A DNA stretch of 64,000 bases, taken from positions 27,964,501 to 28,028,500 of the forward strand of contig JAIVEN010000012.1 in assembly GCA_026686845.1 (NCBI GenBank). The letters are read 5' to 3'. Below the pieces are notes generated by a model. The model was not told the origin of the DNA, did not search any database, and worked only from the letters and a program-made list of their open reading frames with translations. Each line of letters starts with the position of its first letter. Position 1 is the first letter of the stretch. This DNA is from Adenanthera pavonina. Lineage: Eukaryota > Streptophyta > Magnoliopsida > Fabales > Fabaceae. Position numbers and translations under genes: made by a program. Shown here one piece after another: positions 24,040-36,339 of the stretch.

Positions 24040-25260
24040 CTACTTATATCCTTGCTCGCTCCTCATCAAACCTTCTCTGGACTTCTTCTTCTATTTGATG
24101 ACGCAAGGATATCACTATAGAAGGATTGGTCACCTCAGGATGGGCTCTCTTCCTTGTAGGTTGAGCCCCACAACCCTTTCCTCTAACATGCCCAAATCTC
24201 TCACCAAGAACAGATGCTAATATCTGATCAGATGTCATTTGAGGCTGACTTACTTCTTGCTGCTGTATGACTTCTTGAATGCGTCCCTGAAATTAAAGAA
24301 CACTAATATAATAGAAATCAAATTATACATTAACTTAGGGTAAAATATAAGAATGAATCATATACATATATCTCACGAGACGTTGGATCTGCCTACTCAC
24401 GCCCCCCATCTACAGTCTCCCATGTATGCTGCAATTCCCATAGTTGATCAACTGGTGGTACCTCTCCTATACTGGGGTCTCTCTACAAAATATAATGTAC
24501 AAGGTCAAATAGTAATTTTAAGTTGGACAAGAAAAAGAAAAAGGAAGAAATAAAAGAGAAGAGACATTCAACTCACTTTATTTTCTTCAATCTCGGCAAA
24601 TGACGTAGGACCACAGGTATGCTTTATCAATTGTTTTTGTTGGTTTATCTTATTTCTTGCACTTTTGTCCTACAATAAAATGGGTTATTGATCACGATTC
24701 CTAGAATGAACTAAAAATTTTAAGATTTTATATTAATAATAAGGTACCTTAAATGTCGAAGTTTCAAAGTGTGTTAAAAGCCACTCCCAATCCTCAGGAC
24801 TAACACTAGAAGGTCGATTCGCCAACCTTTCTTCATCCGTGGCATCTGCCTGATAGTGCTTGTGCAATTTAGCCTTACAATTTGTAAAGCCAGCTTGCAT
24901 TGAGGCAAAGGCAATTATCCTAAGCCTCTCTTCATTTTCTTCTATTTCTGGTTTAATTTTTTCCTAAAACACAAATAAGTAAGTATACTTGTTATGAAAA
25001 CAAAAAAAAATGGTCCATGATTATATTTAGTATAAATATTACCTTTACTTTCAACCACAACTCCTCACCATACTTTTGGAAGTTATTGCTCCAATCACCC
25101 TCTCGAAAGGATAATGTGGTCCTAAGAACTAAACCATAATGGCTAGCGAAAGCCCTAGCTCCTGGTCCCACAACTCTTGACATGGAATCATAAATTTTTA
25201 CTTTAATTTTTCCTCCAAATCTTGTTTTCAAATCTAGTAGTTTTCCCCTATAAATGCCTC
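24040..25260 (-). pseudogene. PTTA/En-Spm (Transposase_24-like) protein of the CACTA element
   Basis: This is the second protein of plant CACTA elements, the TNPA-like role of binding the subterminal repeats. Reading the minus strand: GKIKVKIYDSMSRVVGPGARAF and FREGDWSNNF (about 25230-25040; the first written here only as a landmark), then INQQKQLIKHTCGPTSF near 24650-24595, RPSSVSPEDWEWLLTHFETST near 24810-24760 and ERFGHVRGKGCGAQPTRKRA near 24200-24150. The end has a charged coiled-coil-like tail (QIEEEVQRRFDEERARI). The exons are separated by AT-rich gaps with GT/AG-like borders, so the gene was probably spliced; exact borders are unproven. A TAA at about 24044-24046 ends the tail early, since the frame continues with similar charged sequence (VDRATERAQLEHK). 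The family name is from motif memory. Confidence 0.72.
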
Positions 25261-25730
25261 TACCCCCCTTTTTGGAATTGCAAGATCCTATCAGTCATTC
25301 AAAAAGAAGAAAACAATTAGATGTGACAAGTTATGTGGACTAGTTATTTATACTATATAAAGTTAATGGAAATTTACCTGCATTGCTAATAGGGGAAGAG
25401 CCTTAAGGTGTCTCATGAAGTTGTGGTGATAGCTGTTGAGGATAAACATTAGTTTGACCTTGAGGAAGTGAAGGTTGTGAATGAGCATGATATGCTGTAT
25501 GCGAGGAACCTCTTCTAAGGAATTAGGCCCTCGCCATCCAGAGATAAGACCTCTCCATGCTCAACCTCTCCATAGTGATAACATCTTATATGAATGTATA
25601 ATAAAGGAAAGTAACAAGATAAACGAAATATATATATATATAACTAAGGTCATTAAAACATATTGTAAAACAAGAAGTACATAACATCCCTTAAATACAT
25701 ATATCAATTTACCATGAAACTACAATATTT
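25261..25730. other. Spacer between the two CACTA genes
   Basis: It has no clear coding content, apart from a minus-strand Gln/Pro-rich stretch near 25380-25530 that could belong to the N-terminal exon of the PTTA gene. It contains a (TA)n run at about 25631-25642. Confidence 0.5.
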
Positions 25731-28700
25731 TCATCTTATTGAATCTTCTGTGTCACTTTCAGTAGTATCAATATCTTCTAATTCATTCTCATGTACTTGA
25801 TCCTCTTCTGTATCACCATCATTATCATCTAGCATATCTTCTTCCTCACTATCTTTATACACCGGTGATGCTATACCTGTGTCATCAATGAATCCAAGCT
25901 CCAGAGTACTATGATAATTTCTTTGTGATGATTGACCCTCCTCAAAGCAAGCTTGTGGTTGTATATCATCTCTAAATAAATCCATAACAATGTTTGGTTC
26001 TATAGGACTTTCATTGTGCATGTTCAAGTCAATCACCAACTGTTGATAAGCTTCTTCATCAACCATAACATTGTCTTCATGTATATCAATACCATCATCC
26101 TCAAATGGCATTTTGAAGAGGTCACGTGGATTTGTTTTCACAAGAACAAGCCAACCAGGCTCAACAATGTCTTACACATAAAAAACTTGATTTGCTTGAG
26201 ATGCTAAGATGAATGGTTCATTGGTGTTTAATAAATATCGAGTGTTTACACTTATAAACCCATACTGGTAAACTTTATATCCCCTACCAATATGACCCAC
26301 ATCCCACCAATGGCACTTAAACAAGTATACTTTTCTATTCCCTATGTAAGACAACTCATAAATATGCTCCAACACACTGTAATATTCCTTTTCAGCATTG
26401 GTGTCATCACCCCTAACCATGACTCCACTATTTTGAGTTTTTTTTCCCTGCTGCACGATCACTTGTATGGAAGCGAAATCCATTCACCATAAACATGGAG
26501 TACCGCTGGACCACCCGTAATAGACCAATCGACAAACTTATAAGCTCATTACTTGCATGGTCTTGTGAACACAGCTGTGAAAAAAGAGCTATTGGTTACA
26601 CATATGAAAGGTCATTAAAGTAATTAACATAAGGACTTAGGTATAAATGACAATAACCTACTCATGCTCGAAACCAATCAGGAAACTCTTTGAAATGTCT
26701 TTGCTCAATTATTGAACTTTGAGCTTTAAGCTCCTTCATATGCTCCCTACAAGATTTTTACACTTGTTAGAAAAATACGAATCATGGCATTGTAGACTTG
26801 TTCAGATGTATGGTTAACTTACTCTATATATGGCCATACTTCTTCACAATTTTGTAGCATATACATTCTAGCTTGATGAAACTCTTTGTGAGAAAGAGGG
26901 AATGATTCGGAATGTCCTTTTGCATGACCAGCTTTCGCGAATACAGAAAGGTCATAGTTATCATTAAATGTGTCATCATTCCTATGTGGCATATTTAATT
27001 TGGATGGAAAATCTTTCAAGTATCGTGAGCAAAAAGTGAGACTTTCCTCTGCCAAATAACCTTCTGCAATAAAGCCTTCAGGTTGAGCCTTATTGCGAAC
27101 ATATGATTTGAGTGTCCGCAAATACCTATAACAAGAAGCAACAACTGTTTGAGTTTATTCCAATAATAAATGATAAATGTAAGTATGAATTAAATTGTTC
27201 ATATAAGCCACCTTTCGATTGGGTACATCCACCGATACTGAACTGGTCCACCAACTTTTGCCTCTCCTGCCAAGTGTACTGGCAAGTGAACCATGATGTC
27301 AAAGAAGGCAGGTGGGAACACAGTCTCTAACTTGCACAAGGTTAATTCTATTTGACTCTGCATTTTGTCAAGTTCTTCATTAGTCAAATATTTTGAACAA
27401 AGATTCTTGAAAAATTTTCCCAACTCTATAATTGCTTCGCACACCTTCTTAGGCAACAATCCACGTATTGCAATGGGAATTATTTCTTACAACAACACAT
27501 GATGGTCATGGCACTTCAAACCAAATAGCTTTCATTCACGAATGTTGACACATCTAGTAATATTAGACACAAAAGCATCAGATACCTTGAAGTTAGCCAA
27601 TGAGTTACAAAGGATTTTGTTCTCATCGAGGGACAATGTGTAAGAAGCAGGAGGCTTCCACCATGTATCTTTATCATCTTGATATGCATACAATTCACTT
27701 CTAATGCCCAAGTTTTTCAAATCTTGCCTACTTTTCAATGTATCCTTTGTCTTCCCAACCACACCCATCATTGTGGACAATATATTATCGGAAACATTTC
27801 TTTCTATATGTATTACATCGAGATTATGTCATATTAGTAAGCTTTTCCAATAAGGTAATTTGAAAAAAATGCATTTTTTCCTCCAGTTGTATGCATTAGT
27901 CGAGGAGTCATGCTTTCGCTTTCGCTTTCGCTTTGCATTTTGACCTTTCCCAAATGTTACATCACATAATCCTTGTAATTGTCTAAGTGCATCTTCTCCA
28001 GTTAAAGGTATAGGTGCAACCTTATGCTCTTCTCTCCCATCAAATGCTCTCTTATTTTGGAGCCATGGGTGATCAAGTGGAAGAAAGTGCCTATGTCCCA
28101 TGTAACCTAACTTGCTCCTTAATGAAATTCAATGTGTGCCTTTGTGACAACATGGACATGCAAGCTTGCCTTTGGTTGACCACCCTGAAAGGTTTCCATA
28201 TGTAGGGAAGTCATTTATTGTCCACAAGATAGCCGCGTGCATGATGAAGTTTGATTGAGAGCATGCATCATATGTTTGTACCCCTACTTCCCATAATTCT
28301 TTCAACTCCTCAATCATCGGTTGTAGGTAAACATCTATTTCATTACTTGGACACTTAGGACCAGGAATAAGAAGTGTCATCATAAAGTATGGGTTATTCA
28401 TGCAAAGCCATGGAGGCAAATTATATGGTACCAAGACCACTGGCCAAATACTATGATTAGCACTCATATTCCCGAAGGGTTGGAATCCATCACTTGCTAA
28501 ACCCAACCGAACACTCCTTGGATCAACTGAAAAGCTATGATATTGTTGGTCAAAGTATTTCCAAGCAAGAGCATCTGCTGGATGTCTCATCACACCATCA
28601 TCTATTCGTTTCTCCTTGTGCCACCTCATTTCTGATGATGTGTCTCTTGCCATGTAAAGTCTTTGCAATCTAGGTGTTATTGGAAAATGTCGTAAGACTT

Positions 28701-29463
28701 TCTGTGGAACTTTCTTCCCCTTCTGTTTATCAAACTTCCATCTTGACATCTTGCACTTAGGACATGATTGTGCATCTGCATGTTCTCGCCAATACAATAT
28801 GCAATCATTGCCATAAGCATCAATTTTTATGTAATCCAAACTCAAATCCTGTATTACCTTCTTAGCTTCATAGAATGAGTTAGGCACTAAAGCCCCTTGA
28901 GGGAGAACATCTTTGAGTAAGGCCAATAATGCATCCATAGAATTGTTACTCCAATGGTTAAGGCACTTCAATTGAAGCAACTTCACTATAAAAGACAACT
29001 TTGACATCTTGCCACAACCTAGATAAAGTTTAGTCTCTGCATCTTTCAACAACTTATAGAACCTTCTTGCATTAACATTAGGCTCTTCGCTTTCATCTAA
29101 TCCAATGTCCATATCATCCACCCTAGGAACTCCATATGCATCATATATCATCTGTACAAGGTTCTCCTCTTCAATAGTGTCATCTTGTACCACAACATTG
29201 TAAGTCTCAAATTCTCTCTCAAATCTTCTAATAACTTCCCCATGCAAGCCCCACACCTTGTAACTCTCCCAGAAACCCTTCTTCAACAAGTCAAATCTTA
29301 TGTCATTTTCCACTTTGAATATAGTGTTCATGCAATCCTTACATGGACAACGTATCATATCCCTCACCCCATGTTGATTGAATGCCCATTTTAAAAAAAT
29401 GTCTATTCCTCTTATGTATGTTGGGTTGGCTCTATCTTTAATATTCATCCAACTTTTATCCAT
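25731..29463 (-). pseudogene. tnp2: TNP2-type CACTA transposase with intron and in-frame stops
   Basis: This is the DDE-type transposase that cuts CACTA ends. I start it at the ATG at 29463 (MDKSWMNIKDR), since the longer frame above it is hydrophobic filler. Order: transposase-associated N-terminal domain with CPCKDCMN; TNP2 core (LGCGKMSKLSFIVKLL, CPKCKMSRW, RLQRLYMARDTSSEMRWH, GLASDGFQPFGNMS, IPGPKCPSNEIDVYLQP, ACPCCHKGTH); YMGHRHFLPLDHPW; a DUF4218-like part (GPVQYRWMYPIER, then LRTLKSYVRNKAQPEG); and a DUF4216-like part (VYLFKCHWWDV, ILASQANQVFYV). A GT-AG intron fits 27126-27211 and restores the ER/YLRTLK join. In-frame stops are TGA at 28129-28131 and TAA at about 26172-26174, and there are frame changes near 27800 and 27500. 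The C-terminus is very acidic (to 25731). Confidence 0.9.
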
Positions 29464-32400
29464 TTCTATTCCATACAAAATGAGTAGAAGGAAAAATTCA
29501 GATAAAAGAAGCCTAAAAAAATTGAGCATAACAAAATCAAGCATAACATAGTCTAAAAGATACATGACATACTTAACAAAAAATTCAATATCAATCATAT
29601 AAGAACATAAACATTAAGGATAGCATCCAAATAGCTATCTCAACTTGCAGAAAAAATCATTGGACCAAAAATTAGTTTAAACATAAATTAATAAATTATT
29701 GAGGAAGGCAAAAATCAATATATTTTAGTTCAATTTCTAACTAAATTTAAAATATTTGGTTAACTACCCCAAAAACGAAAATCCTTTCACATTTATAAAA
29801 AATGCAACAATAAATTAGGGGTAGAATGTTTAAAGAGCAACTCCATTTTTTCACAAATTGCTTGATAAAAGCATGTCACAAAGGCCAAGTTTCTTGACTA
29901 ATAAAAGTTCAGTGGAAAAGATTAATATTTTTACATAGCAAAGATAATAAGTATAAAACTATCCTTTTACACAATAAAAGACAAATTGATCATGAACATG
30001 TTCCAAAAAACATGAAAGCCCAAGAGTCTTTAGTAAAATAAAGTCACAGCCAAATATGGTCATCAAGATGGCCATACTATCATCAATGGATTTAAAAATA
30101 GCAAAAACATTAACTCATTAAAATTGCATTCACAGTACAGCACAACATAAAATTCATTGAAGAGTATACAAAGGAACCAATGCTACTATTCATCAACATT
30201 AAGTGGTAGGCATGTGACATGAACAAATTCCAAGGATTGGTTATTTCTTATCAGCAGGATAAATTAACTGGAACTAAAATATTTCAAAACAAGAACATTT
30301 GCATATAACGTAGGCACCAAATTCAAATCAAGTTGGGCTATATGTAAATTTGATAATAAAATACTAAATTTCTCCAGTAAGGCCAACTGCCAACTACTAT
30401 AATTGACTAACATCAAGCCCCCTTTGTCTAAAAATGTATTGTTTTGAACTATAACAATCTCAATAATTTGAGGTACATTAATTTTTGTTATTCAAAGTGC
30501 CACCAATGACCTCACAATATTAAATAAATATATAGAACTTATAAAACCACACAAAATTTCAAATAAAATCAACTAAAGAGCCTGGAAATGTCAGAACTTA
30601 GGGACAATTGCAAGTAAATCATATACACGTATACAACAACTAGTTTATTTTTTTACCATGATACAACAACTAGCTTAAGACGACAAGAAGAAAACCAAAA
30701 AATATATCAGATACAGTAACCAAGAACAAAACTAAAAGGGGGAAAAAAAAAGAACTAAGCATATATAATAGCTATACCAACAGCAACTAGAAAATCTGCC
30801 ACTTCATTACAATGCCTATGGACATTCATTGAGACTATATTACTTTTCTGAAGTATTAAGTTGAAGTGATTGAATATTCATTTTTTAATGAAAATGTCCA
30901 AAATTAATTGACTTAACATACAAGTCTCTAGGATTTTAGTATATATATGTACAAGGGTTTGAGGCTTGCTATTTTAGCACTTGAAAGAATAAAATAGTAA
31001 AACCTTAAAATTTAGAAGATTACAAATGATAGAGGGGAAGGAATTCTTGCACTTAAAAAAGTTGCATGTATGGAGCTATGAAACAGGGGTACTTCAACAA
31101 AGTTTGTTAATGTAAAATATAAGTCGAATACTAATATCACACAAGATACTACACATCAAATTATACATTGACAAATTTTGTCAGTTCATGTATTCATATC
31201 GGTGCTCATAATCCGTACTACTTATGTTTGGAAAAAAGAGACTTGTGTGAAAACAGAGTTGATTGCATGTGGCAACATTACATTCAGCATTTTCACAAGC
31301 AGATAAGCTTCAAATGCATAGAAGTTTGAAAACTATAGCTTTCTTTACCTTAAAGGTTGAGAACAGAACTATCATATACATCAAACATTGTTGCCAACAG
31401 AAAAGCTTCAGGTGCATATAAATACTAAAAATAGCTTTTTGCACCTTATATTCAGACCAAAATAGTAAAGGTTGAGAACAGAACTACCATTTTTGTTAGG
31501 CATAATTGCAAATAAGCTTATATATGGGAGGAGGAGAATTCATTAAAAGATTATATATGTTAAATCCATCACACGGCAAGTAAGTTAAAACAAGGGAGAG
31601 CGCAAGACCTTAGGAAGGGAGAGAACAAGAGATTAGCTTGACCGAACCAATGGAATGAAGTAACGCAACCCATGAGTGTCAAATAGCTATTGTGCGACTG
31701 AAGGTGTAGTGAGAATGATGAAAGGAGATGAAGACTGAAGGAGATGGTGAAGATTGAAGACTAAATTGAAGGAGACAGTGAGGACTGAAGAGGCTTAGGG
31801 CACAGGTTTGAGTGTTTTTTCTTTTGGGGCCAAACACAGATTTGTCGGTCTAAAGCCCGAAGGGTTATAAATTTTTATCATTTTCGCGGTTTTGAAAAAT
31901 TTTATATAAATTTTTAATTAATGAAATTATATAACAGTTAATTGTATCAAATCAGTTATTTTGATGGTATTTAACAATGATAATTCAAATCCTATTAAGA
32001 CAATAAAAAGCAATCCCATTTATATAATATTACATACGCACGATTTTAATGATGATTCAGAATCCTTACTGTTTTTTTAGCAACTTGTTTTTTTTTATAT
32101 CTTAACATAATAAAAATACATTTTTAATTTATTTTTGATATCTTTTATACGATTTATATTTATTCAAAACAGTCCGTTGATTATGATTGCCTTGAAAACA
32201 TACTAAATAGGTTGGCTAAGAAAATGTAGTAAAGGCAAATTAATTTTTTGAAATTTCGGTGTCCTTAATCAATTTTAATCTCAGGTAAAAAAATCAATTT
32301 TAATAAAATATTAATTATTTTTACAATAATTTATAATATATCTATTATATATATAAAATCAATAAAAAAAAAAAGCTCTTTTGGAGGTTAGGAAAAGCTC

Positions 32401-33050
32401 AATCCTAAAAGTAGCTTCCTCATAGTTCCAATAAATCCAAATATGACTAACTATTAAAAAATATCAATAATGATAATTCTCATTATGCCAAAATCTCAAA
32501 TCCCCTATTTAAATATCATTGTTAAATATATAATTGATGATTACTAATAATACTCCCCCTAAATTCCGGACACTCTCTCTCACGTAACTATTATATTATA
32601 TCATTAGATTACTTTAAAATTATATATATATGTATATATTTATATATATAAATATTATATTATATATGCACATGAATATAATTTAATATAATTACTGATT
32701 ACTGATCCTCCCCCTAAAAGCCCAATACTCCCCCTAAATATATGTACATAACTATTATATTATATTATTAGATTACTAATACATTTCCTAAAATTCGTTC
32801 CGTTAAATTTTAAATTTTATTAATATAATCATCATATTATATGTACACATGAATATTATATTATATAATTATTGATATTCTTTTGAGTAAAATAAGGCAA
32901 GATTTACGCCATCTCAAATTAATATAATTATAATTATACTATGTCACATATTCTTGGATACTTAAATCTATTATGAATATTTTTTCAAATTTAAATTTGG
33001 TTCTTTCTTACTCATCGTATTCTTTACAAATAGCACCCATAATTCAATTC
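29464..33050. other. CACTA 5' region, AT-rich, no gene
   Basis: About 3.6 kb lies upstream of the transposase start on the minus strand. It has no long ORF and no further transposase motif. At about 31590-31860 base composition changes to a more mixed, purine-rich stretch (repeated GAAGACTGAAGGAGA); this could be a noncoding first exon or promoter edge of the TNP2 gene, but I cannot prove it. The tandem duplication at 32549-32890 lies inside it. Confidence 0.55.
32549..32890. repeat. Imperfect tandem duplication, period about 175 bp
   Basis: Two units start with AATACTCCCCCTAAAT (32549 and about 32724). They continue in parallel through TAACTATTATATTATATCATTAGATTAC and TAACTATTATATTATATTATTAGATTAC-type sequence (quoted in part) to ATTATATTATATATGCACATGAATAT and its partner. 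They differ by many small changes, so the duplication is old. Confidence 0.7.
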
Positions 33051-33056
33051 GAAAAT

Positions 33057-33261
33057 ACTTATATATTTTTTCTTATGTGCTTTTTGTGTTGTTTTCTAAT
33101 TAAAAGTTAACCTGTGGGTTATTTTTTAATACATTATATATTTAATCATTAATTATATATTAAAAGTATTAACTTCTTAAAGTTAAAAAAATTTAAAATG
33201 TTTACATGTTAAATTTTAATTGGAGAATAACATAAAAAGCATATAAGGAAATTATATAAGT
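33057..33261. mobile_element. Foldback MITE inside the CACTA element
   Basis: Left arm 33057-33111 begins ACTTATATATTTTTTC. Right arm 33208-33261 ends GAAATTATATAAGT. The arms are imperfect inverted repeats over about 54 bp, for example GTGCTTTTTGTGTTGTT against AATAACATAAAAAGCAT. About 95 bp of AT-rich sequence lies between them. It is non-coding, and the superfamily cannot be assigned without a clear target duplication. Confidence 0.72.
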
Positions 33262-33294
33262 TTAGTTTTTACTTATTTTCTACATTTGCTTATT

Positions 33295-33789
33295 TTTTCA
33301 ATAACTTTCTCACGGCAAATAAGAAGCATGAGAAATATTCTCATAGATCTACAAATCCGTGAGAACTTTTCTCTCAGATATACTCAATCTGTGAGAAAAG
33401 CTCTCACAAATTAAGGAATCCGCAAGAAATTAATAGCAAAGGAGACAACATGCCATGCAATACCATGTAATTTCTCATGATCATAATAAACTGTGAGAAA
33501 TCTTGTCACAGATATAATAAACCATGAGAAAATGACAATTTCTCTCAAGGTTTTTCACGGACTTTATCTATGAGAACATTTGGCGCTACACTCCCACCAA
33601 AGGACACCACATTTCTCTCAATGTTTCTCACAATATTCTCATGCACTTTTTCTCTCTCCCTCATTCCGTGAGAAAATGTGGTGAGAAATGTACCTAAAAT
33701 GCAAATCCGAGAGAAAAGCTGTGAGAATTTCTCACTAATTTTTTTTCAATGAGAAAATTTCACAACAAAACTAGTGATTTCTTATAGTG
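33295..33789 (-). mobile_element. End fragment of a second CACTA family
   Basis: The minus strand at 33789 starts CACTATAAGAAATCAC, a CACTA terminus. Inside it, to about 33300, CTCACGG/CCGTGAGAAA and related TGAGAAA/TTTCTCA words recur in both orientations, as subterminal repeats do. The sequence differs from the termini at 21756 and 35309, so this is another family. I could not find its other end, so the left limit is only where the repeats stop. Confidence 0.68.
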
Positions 33790-35039
33790 ACTCTTTCTCT
33801 TTCTCATCCTTCAAAGCTTCACCTAGAATGCCGTCAACAAATAATGATGTCTTCCCAAATCATCCTCTTTTGAAACCATTTGGATTCAGTATCTAACTTG
33901 AAGCTTTTGGTTGAATTTTACATGATGTTAGAATAGTACATATAATATGGTTATTAATTGTGGGTATGTTCATATTAGCATCTCAAGGTTTTATTAATAA
34001 TAGTTTTACTAAATAGGTCAAATTTAAATTGACTGACCATAGTGCAGTATCCCTTGACTTGATAGTAATGAAAAAGAGTAGAAAAACTTAATCCCAATAT
34101 TCTAATTAGGAAATGATGCTTAAACCAAAGACGATGTCATATTTATAGGAAAAAGTTAATTCAATAAAACATGTATTATTTACTTGGTTTCTAATAATCA
34201 AAAGTAAATACAATGTCTAGGGCATTAATCTAGTCTATCAAGGTCTAAAAATAGTACAAAGGTAAACCAAAGTATATATAATGCGAATCAAATAGTTATG
34301 TTAGCATCTTTAATATTTTACATAAATTTTGCATGGGATGAGCAAACTCAAGCATCTTGATAGTCTATTAGGAAATATGCTTATTGAGCATTTGAACAAA
34401 AAAAAAATGGTAGATAAGCACGGAAATAAAATGAAGGGGGAATCTCATTGGAACAATATGCTATCTTTAATGAACAATGCTTATACCTTAAATAAGAATA
34501 TACTTAAGACACAGTAGCTAACCATGTGTAACCAATTCAATTCATCTCTTGCATATGTGAATATGTTATTTATTGTTTTGGTATGTATAAATTACAAAAA
34601 AAAACTCATAATAAGAAAATGATTCACAGGTCATTCAGTAACATGATAAACACACTATCTTTCTCAACAATATACTGTCAATATTAGCAACAACATAAAA
34701 AAGGGTATGTAAAAGGAAAAATGGATAACCATTATGAATCATCATTTGAAATTGTTTTGGTGATAGATGGAATGCACATAGATCAATTAGTACAAAAAAC
34801 CAAGAAAAAAAATAATACCATGCTACGGTTCAACACAAAAGGTGCTATCAAAATATTCATTAGATTATTTAAGACAAAAGGAAATGACAAAATACTTTGA
34901 CTTTAATTAAGAAATTTAGAATAATTTTCAAAATTCATGCCATATGTTGAATTATTTAAATTTATTTATCACAAAATTATATTAATTTAATATATTTATC
35001 ATTTCAGCATGTTAAATATTGGTTTCTAAAATGAAATGA
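33790..35039. other. CACTA interior, no gene
   Basis: AT-rich sequence. The short open frames here have no recognisable protein content. Nothing else seen. Confidence 0.55.
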
Positions 35040-35309
35040 ATAAAATTTAAAGAAAAATACTTTCAGCGGCGACATCTATCACCATTGAAAGCTACACTTT
35101 TGGCGATAACAATATTTATCATCGCTGAAAGTGGTAATTTCAACGACGACACACAGTAGTTATCGCTGAAAGTATGACCTTTAGCGATGACAATTTTTTG
35201 TCGCCACCAAAAATGTAACTTTCAGCGACGACACATAGTAGTCATCACTAAAAGATACACTTTCGGTGGCGACATTTTTATGTTCGCTAAAAGTCCTTTT
35301 TTTGTAGTG
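35040..35309. repeat. CACTA right subterminal repeat array
   Basis: Dense copies of CAGCGGCGACA, TTTAGCGATGACA, TCATCGCTGAAAG, CAGCGACGACACA and GGTGGCGACA occur in both orientations, spaced about 30-45 bases, up to the terminus at 35309. The motif matches the left array (21756-22210), which confirms that the two ends belong together. Confidence 0.85.
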
Positions 35310-35312
35310 GTC

Positions 35313-36038
35313 CCCTATTTTATCAGGGAGTCTGGGTCTTAACTTGGACTATGGACTTGATGATATGGAATCTGCTCAAGTGACAACAAATCTAATGGTG
35401 GAAGCTAATCAAAATGAGGAAAAAGCTTTAATACCTGCAGTTGGAGGAAACTTCCTTCATGAAATTTTCTTAAAACAACGCAAAAAAGAGCTTAATGCTC
35501 TTTTCCCTCCTTAACCTACTCTAACTTCATTTGAGAACATTAGCCATATAACTGTGACAGCTCTACAGGAAGTGGTAAACATTGCCTCGAATGATGATTC
35601 TTAACCTGCTCTAACTACTTCTGTACTTCTTCTAGTCATGCCTGATATCCCTTTTATACCAGTGTTGCCTTATGCACTCTCTACTCTGGTTGCTATGCAA
35701 CTCAAAAAGCTCATTCTTTCTTCTCCTTCCTTGCCTCCTGCACCACCTTATAAGCCTCCACCTCCACCTCCACTACCAGATCAACCTGTCCTTATGTCCT
35801 TAGTTGGAGCACTTTCTCCCACATTCCCTCTTTCTATAGATGAAAGACTTTAAATGATCAGGGAATAGAAAGACAAAATCAATCAAGACATTACTCTAAT
35901 AGACACTGAAGCTGCTCAATACTTTCCTATTACTGCTGGCAAAAGGGGGGAGAAAGAAGAGAAAGAAAAAGAAAAGAACACTAAAGGAAAGAAAACATCT
36001 GCAGAAAGAAAGACCACTCCAAAGAAGAAAAAGACTTA
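35313..36038 (+). pseudogene. SIRE env-like ORF of copia element 2, 3' part
   Basis: It resumes after the CACTA duplication with sequence parallel to the Pro/Ser-rich C-terminal third of the element 1 ORF: GGACTATGGACTTGATGATA against element 1 GGACTATGGACTAGAAGGAG, then KRKKELNALFPP-type sequence and a Pro-rich run (PPYKPPPPPPLPDQP, about 35745). It ends in a basic Lys tail and TAA at 36036-36038, like the PKPKKK end of element 1. Several stops interrupt it. Confidence 0.78.
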
Positions 36039-36339
36039 ATTGAACTGGATTAGTTATGTCCTTGTTATTTTTGTGTCTTCATGTTTTCATTCTTGTATGT
36101 AAACTAATTGTGCTATAATGATTGTTCATAGTGTAAAATCTTGTGAATACCTTTTTGTGATCCTGAAAGTGCTCCTTGTCCATCTTTGATATATTTTTCT
36201 TTTCTTTTGTTCTGATAATATATGCACTACTAATATCTGACATTATTTACTCTACGCATATATTGAGGGGAAGCTTTATTTGAACCCTAGTACTAATTAA
36301 TCTTTTTAGTTGTTTTTTCATCATCAAAAATGAGGAAAA
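36039..36339 (+). promoter_or_regulatory. 3' spacer and degenerate polypurine tract of copia element 2
   Basis: T-rich non-coding DNA with a purine block TTGAGGGGAAG (about 36263). It ends in AAAAATGAGGAAAA (36326-36339) before the LTR TG at 36340. This corresponds to the AAAAAGGGGGAGAA tract of element 1 with substitutions. Confidence 0.7.

Larger units (their letters stand above)
21753..35312 (-). mobile_element. CACTA (En/Spm) transposon (21756-35309) with 3-bp duplication GTC
   Basis: The right end reads GGACTTTTTTTGTAGTG on its inner side, that is, a minus-strand start CACTACAAAAAAAGGAC at 35309. The left end reads CATTACAAAAAAATT at 21756, one transition away from CACTACAAAAAAA. The flanks are GTC at 21753-21755 and GTC at 35310-35312. 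Length is 13,554 bp. Subterminal motif arrays lie at both ends, and the two standard genes, TNP2-type (25731-29463) and PTTA-type (24040-25260), are on the minus strand. It sits inside the env-like ORF of copia element 2; host sequence resumes in register on the right with CTTGGACTATGGACTTGA-type sequence. Both genes carry stops, so it is probably not autonomous. Confidence 0.92.

Noticed and set aside
34329..34517. A small protein in the CACTA interior
   Set aside because: A 62-codon frame in AT-rich DNA without similarity or context.
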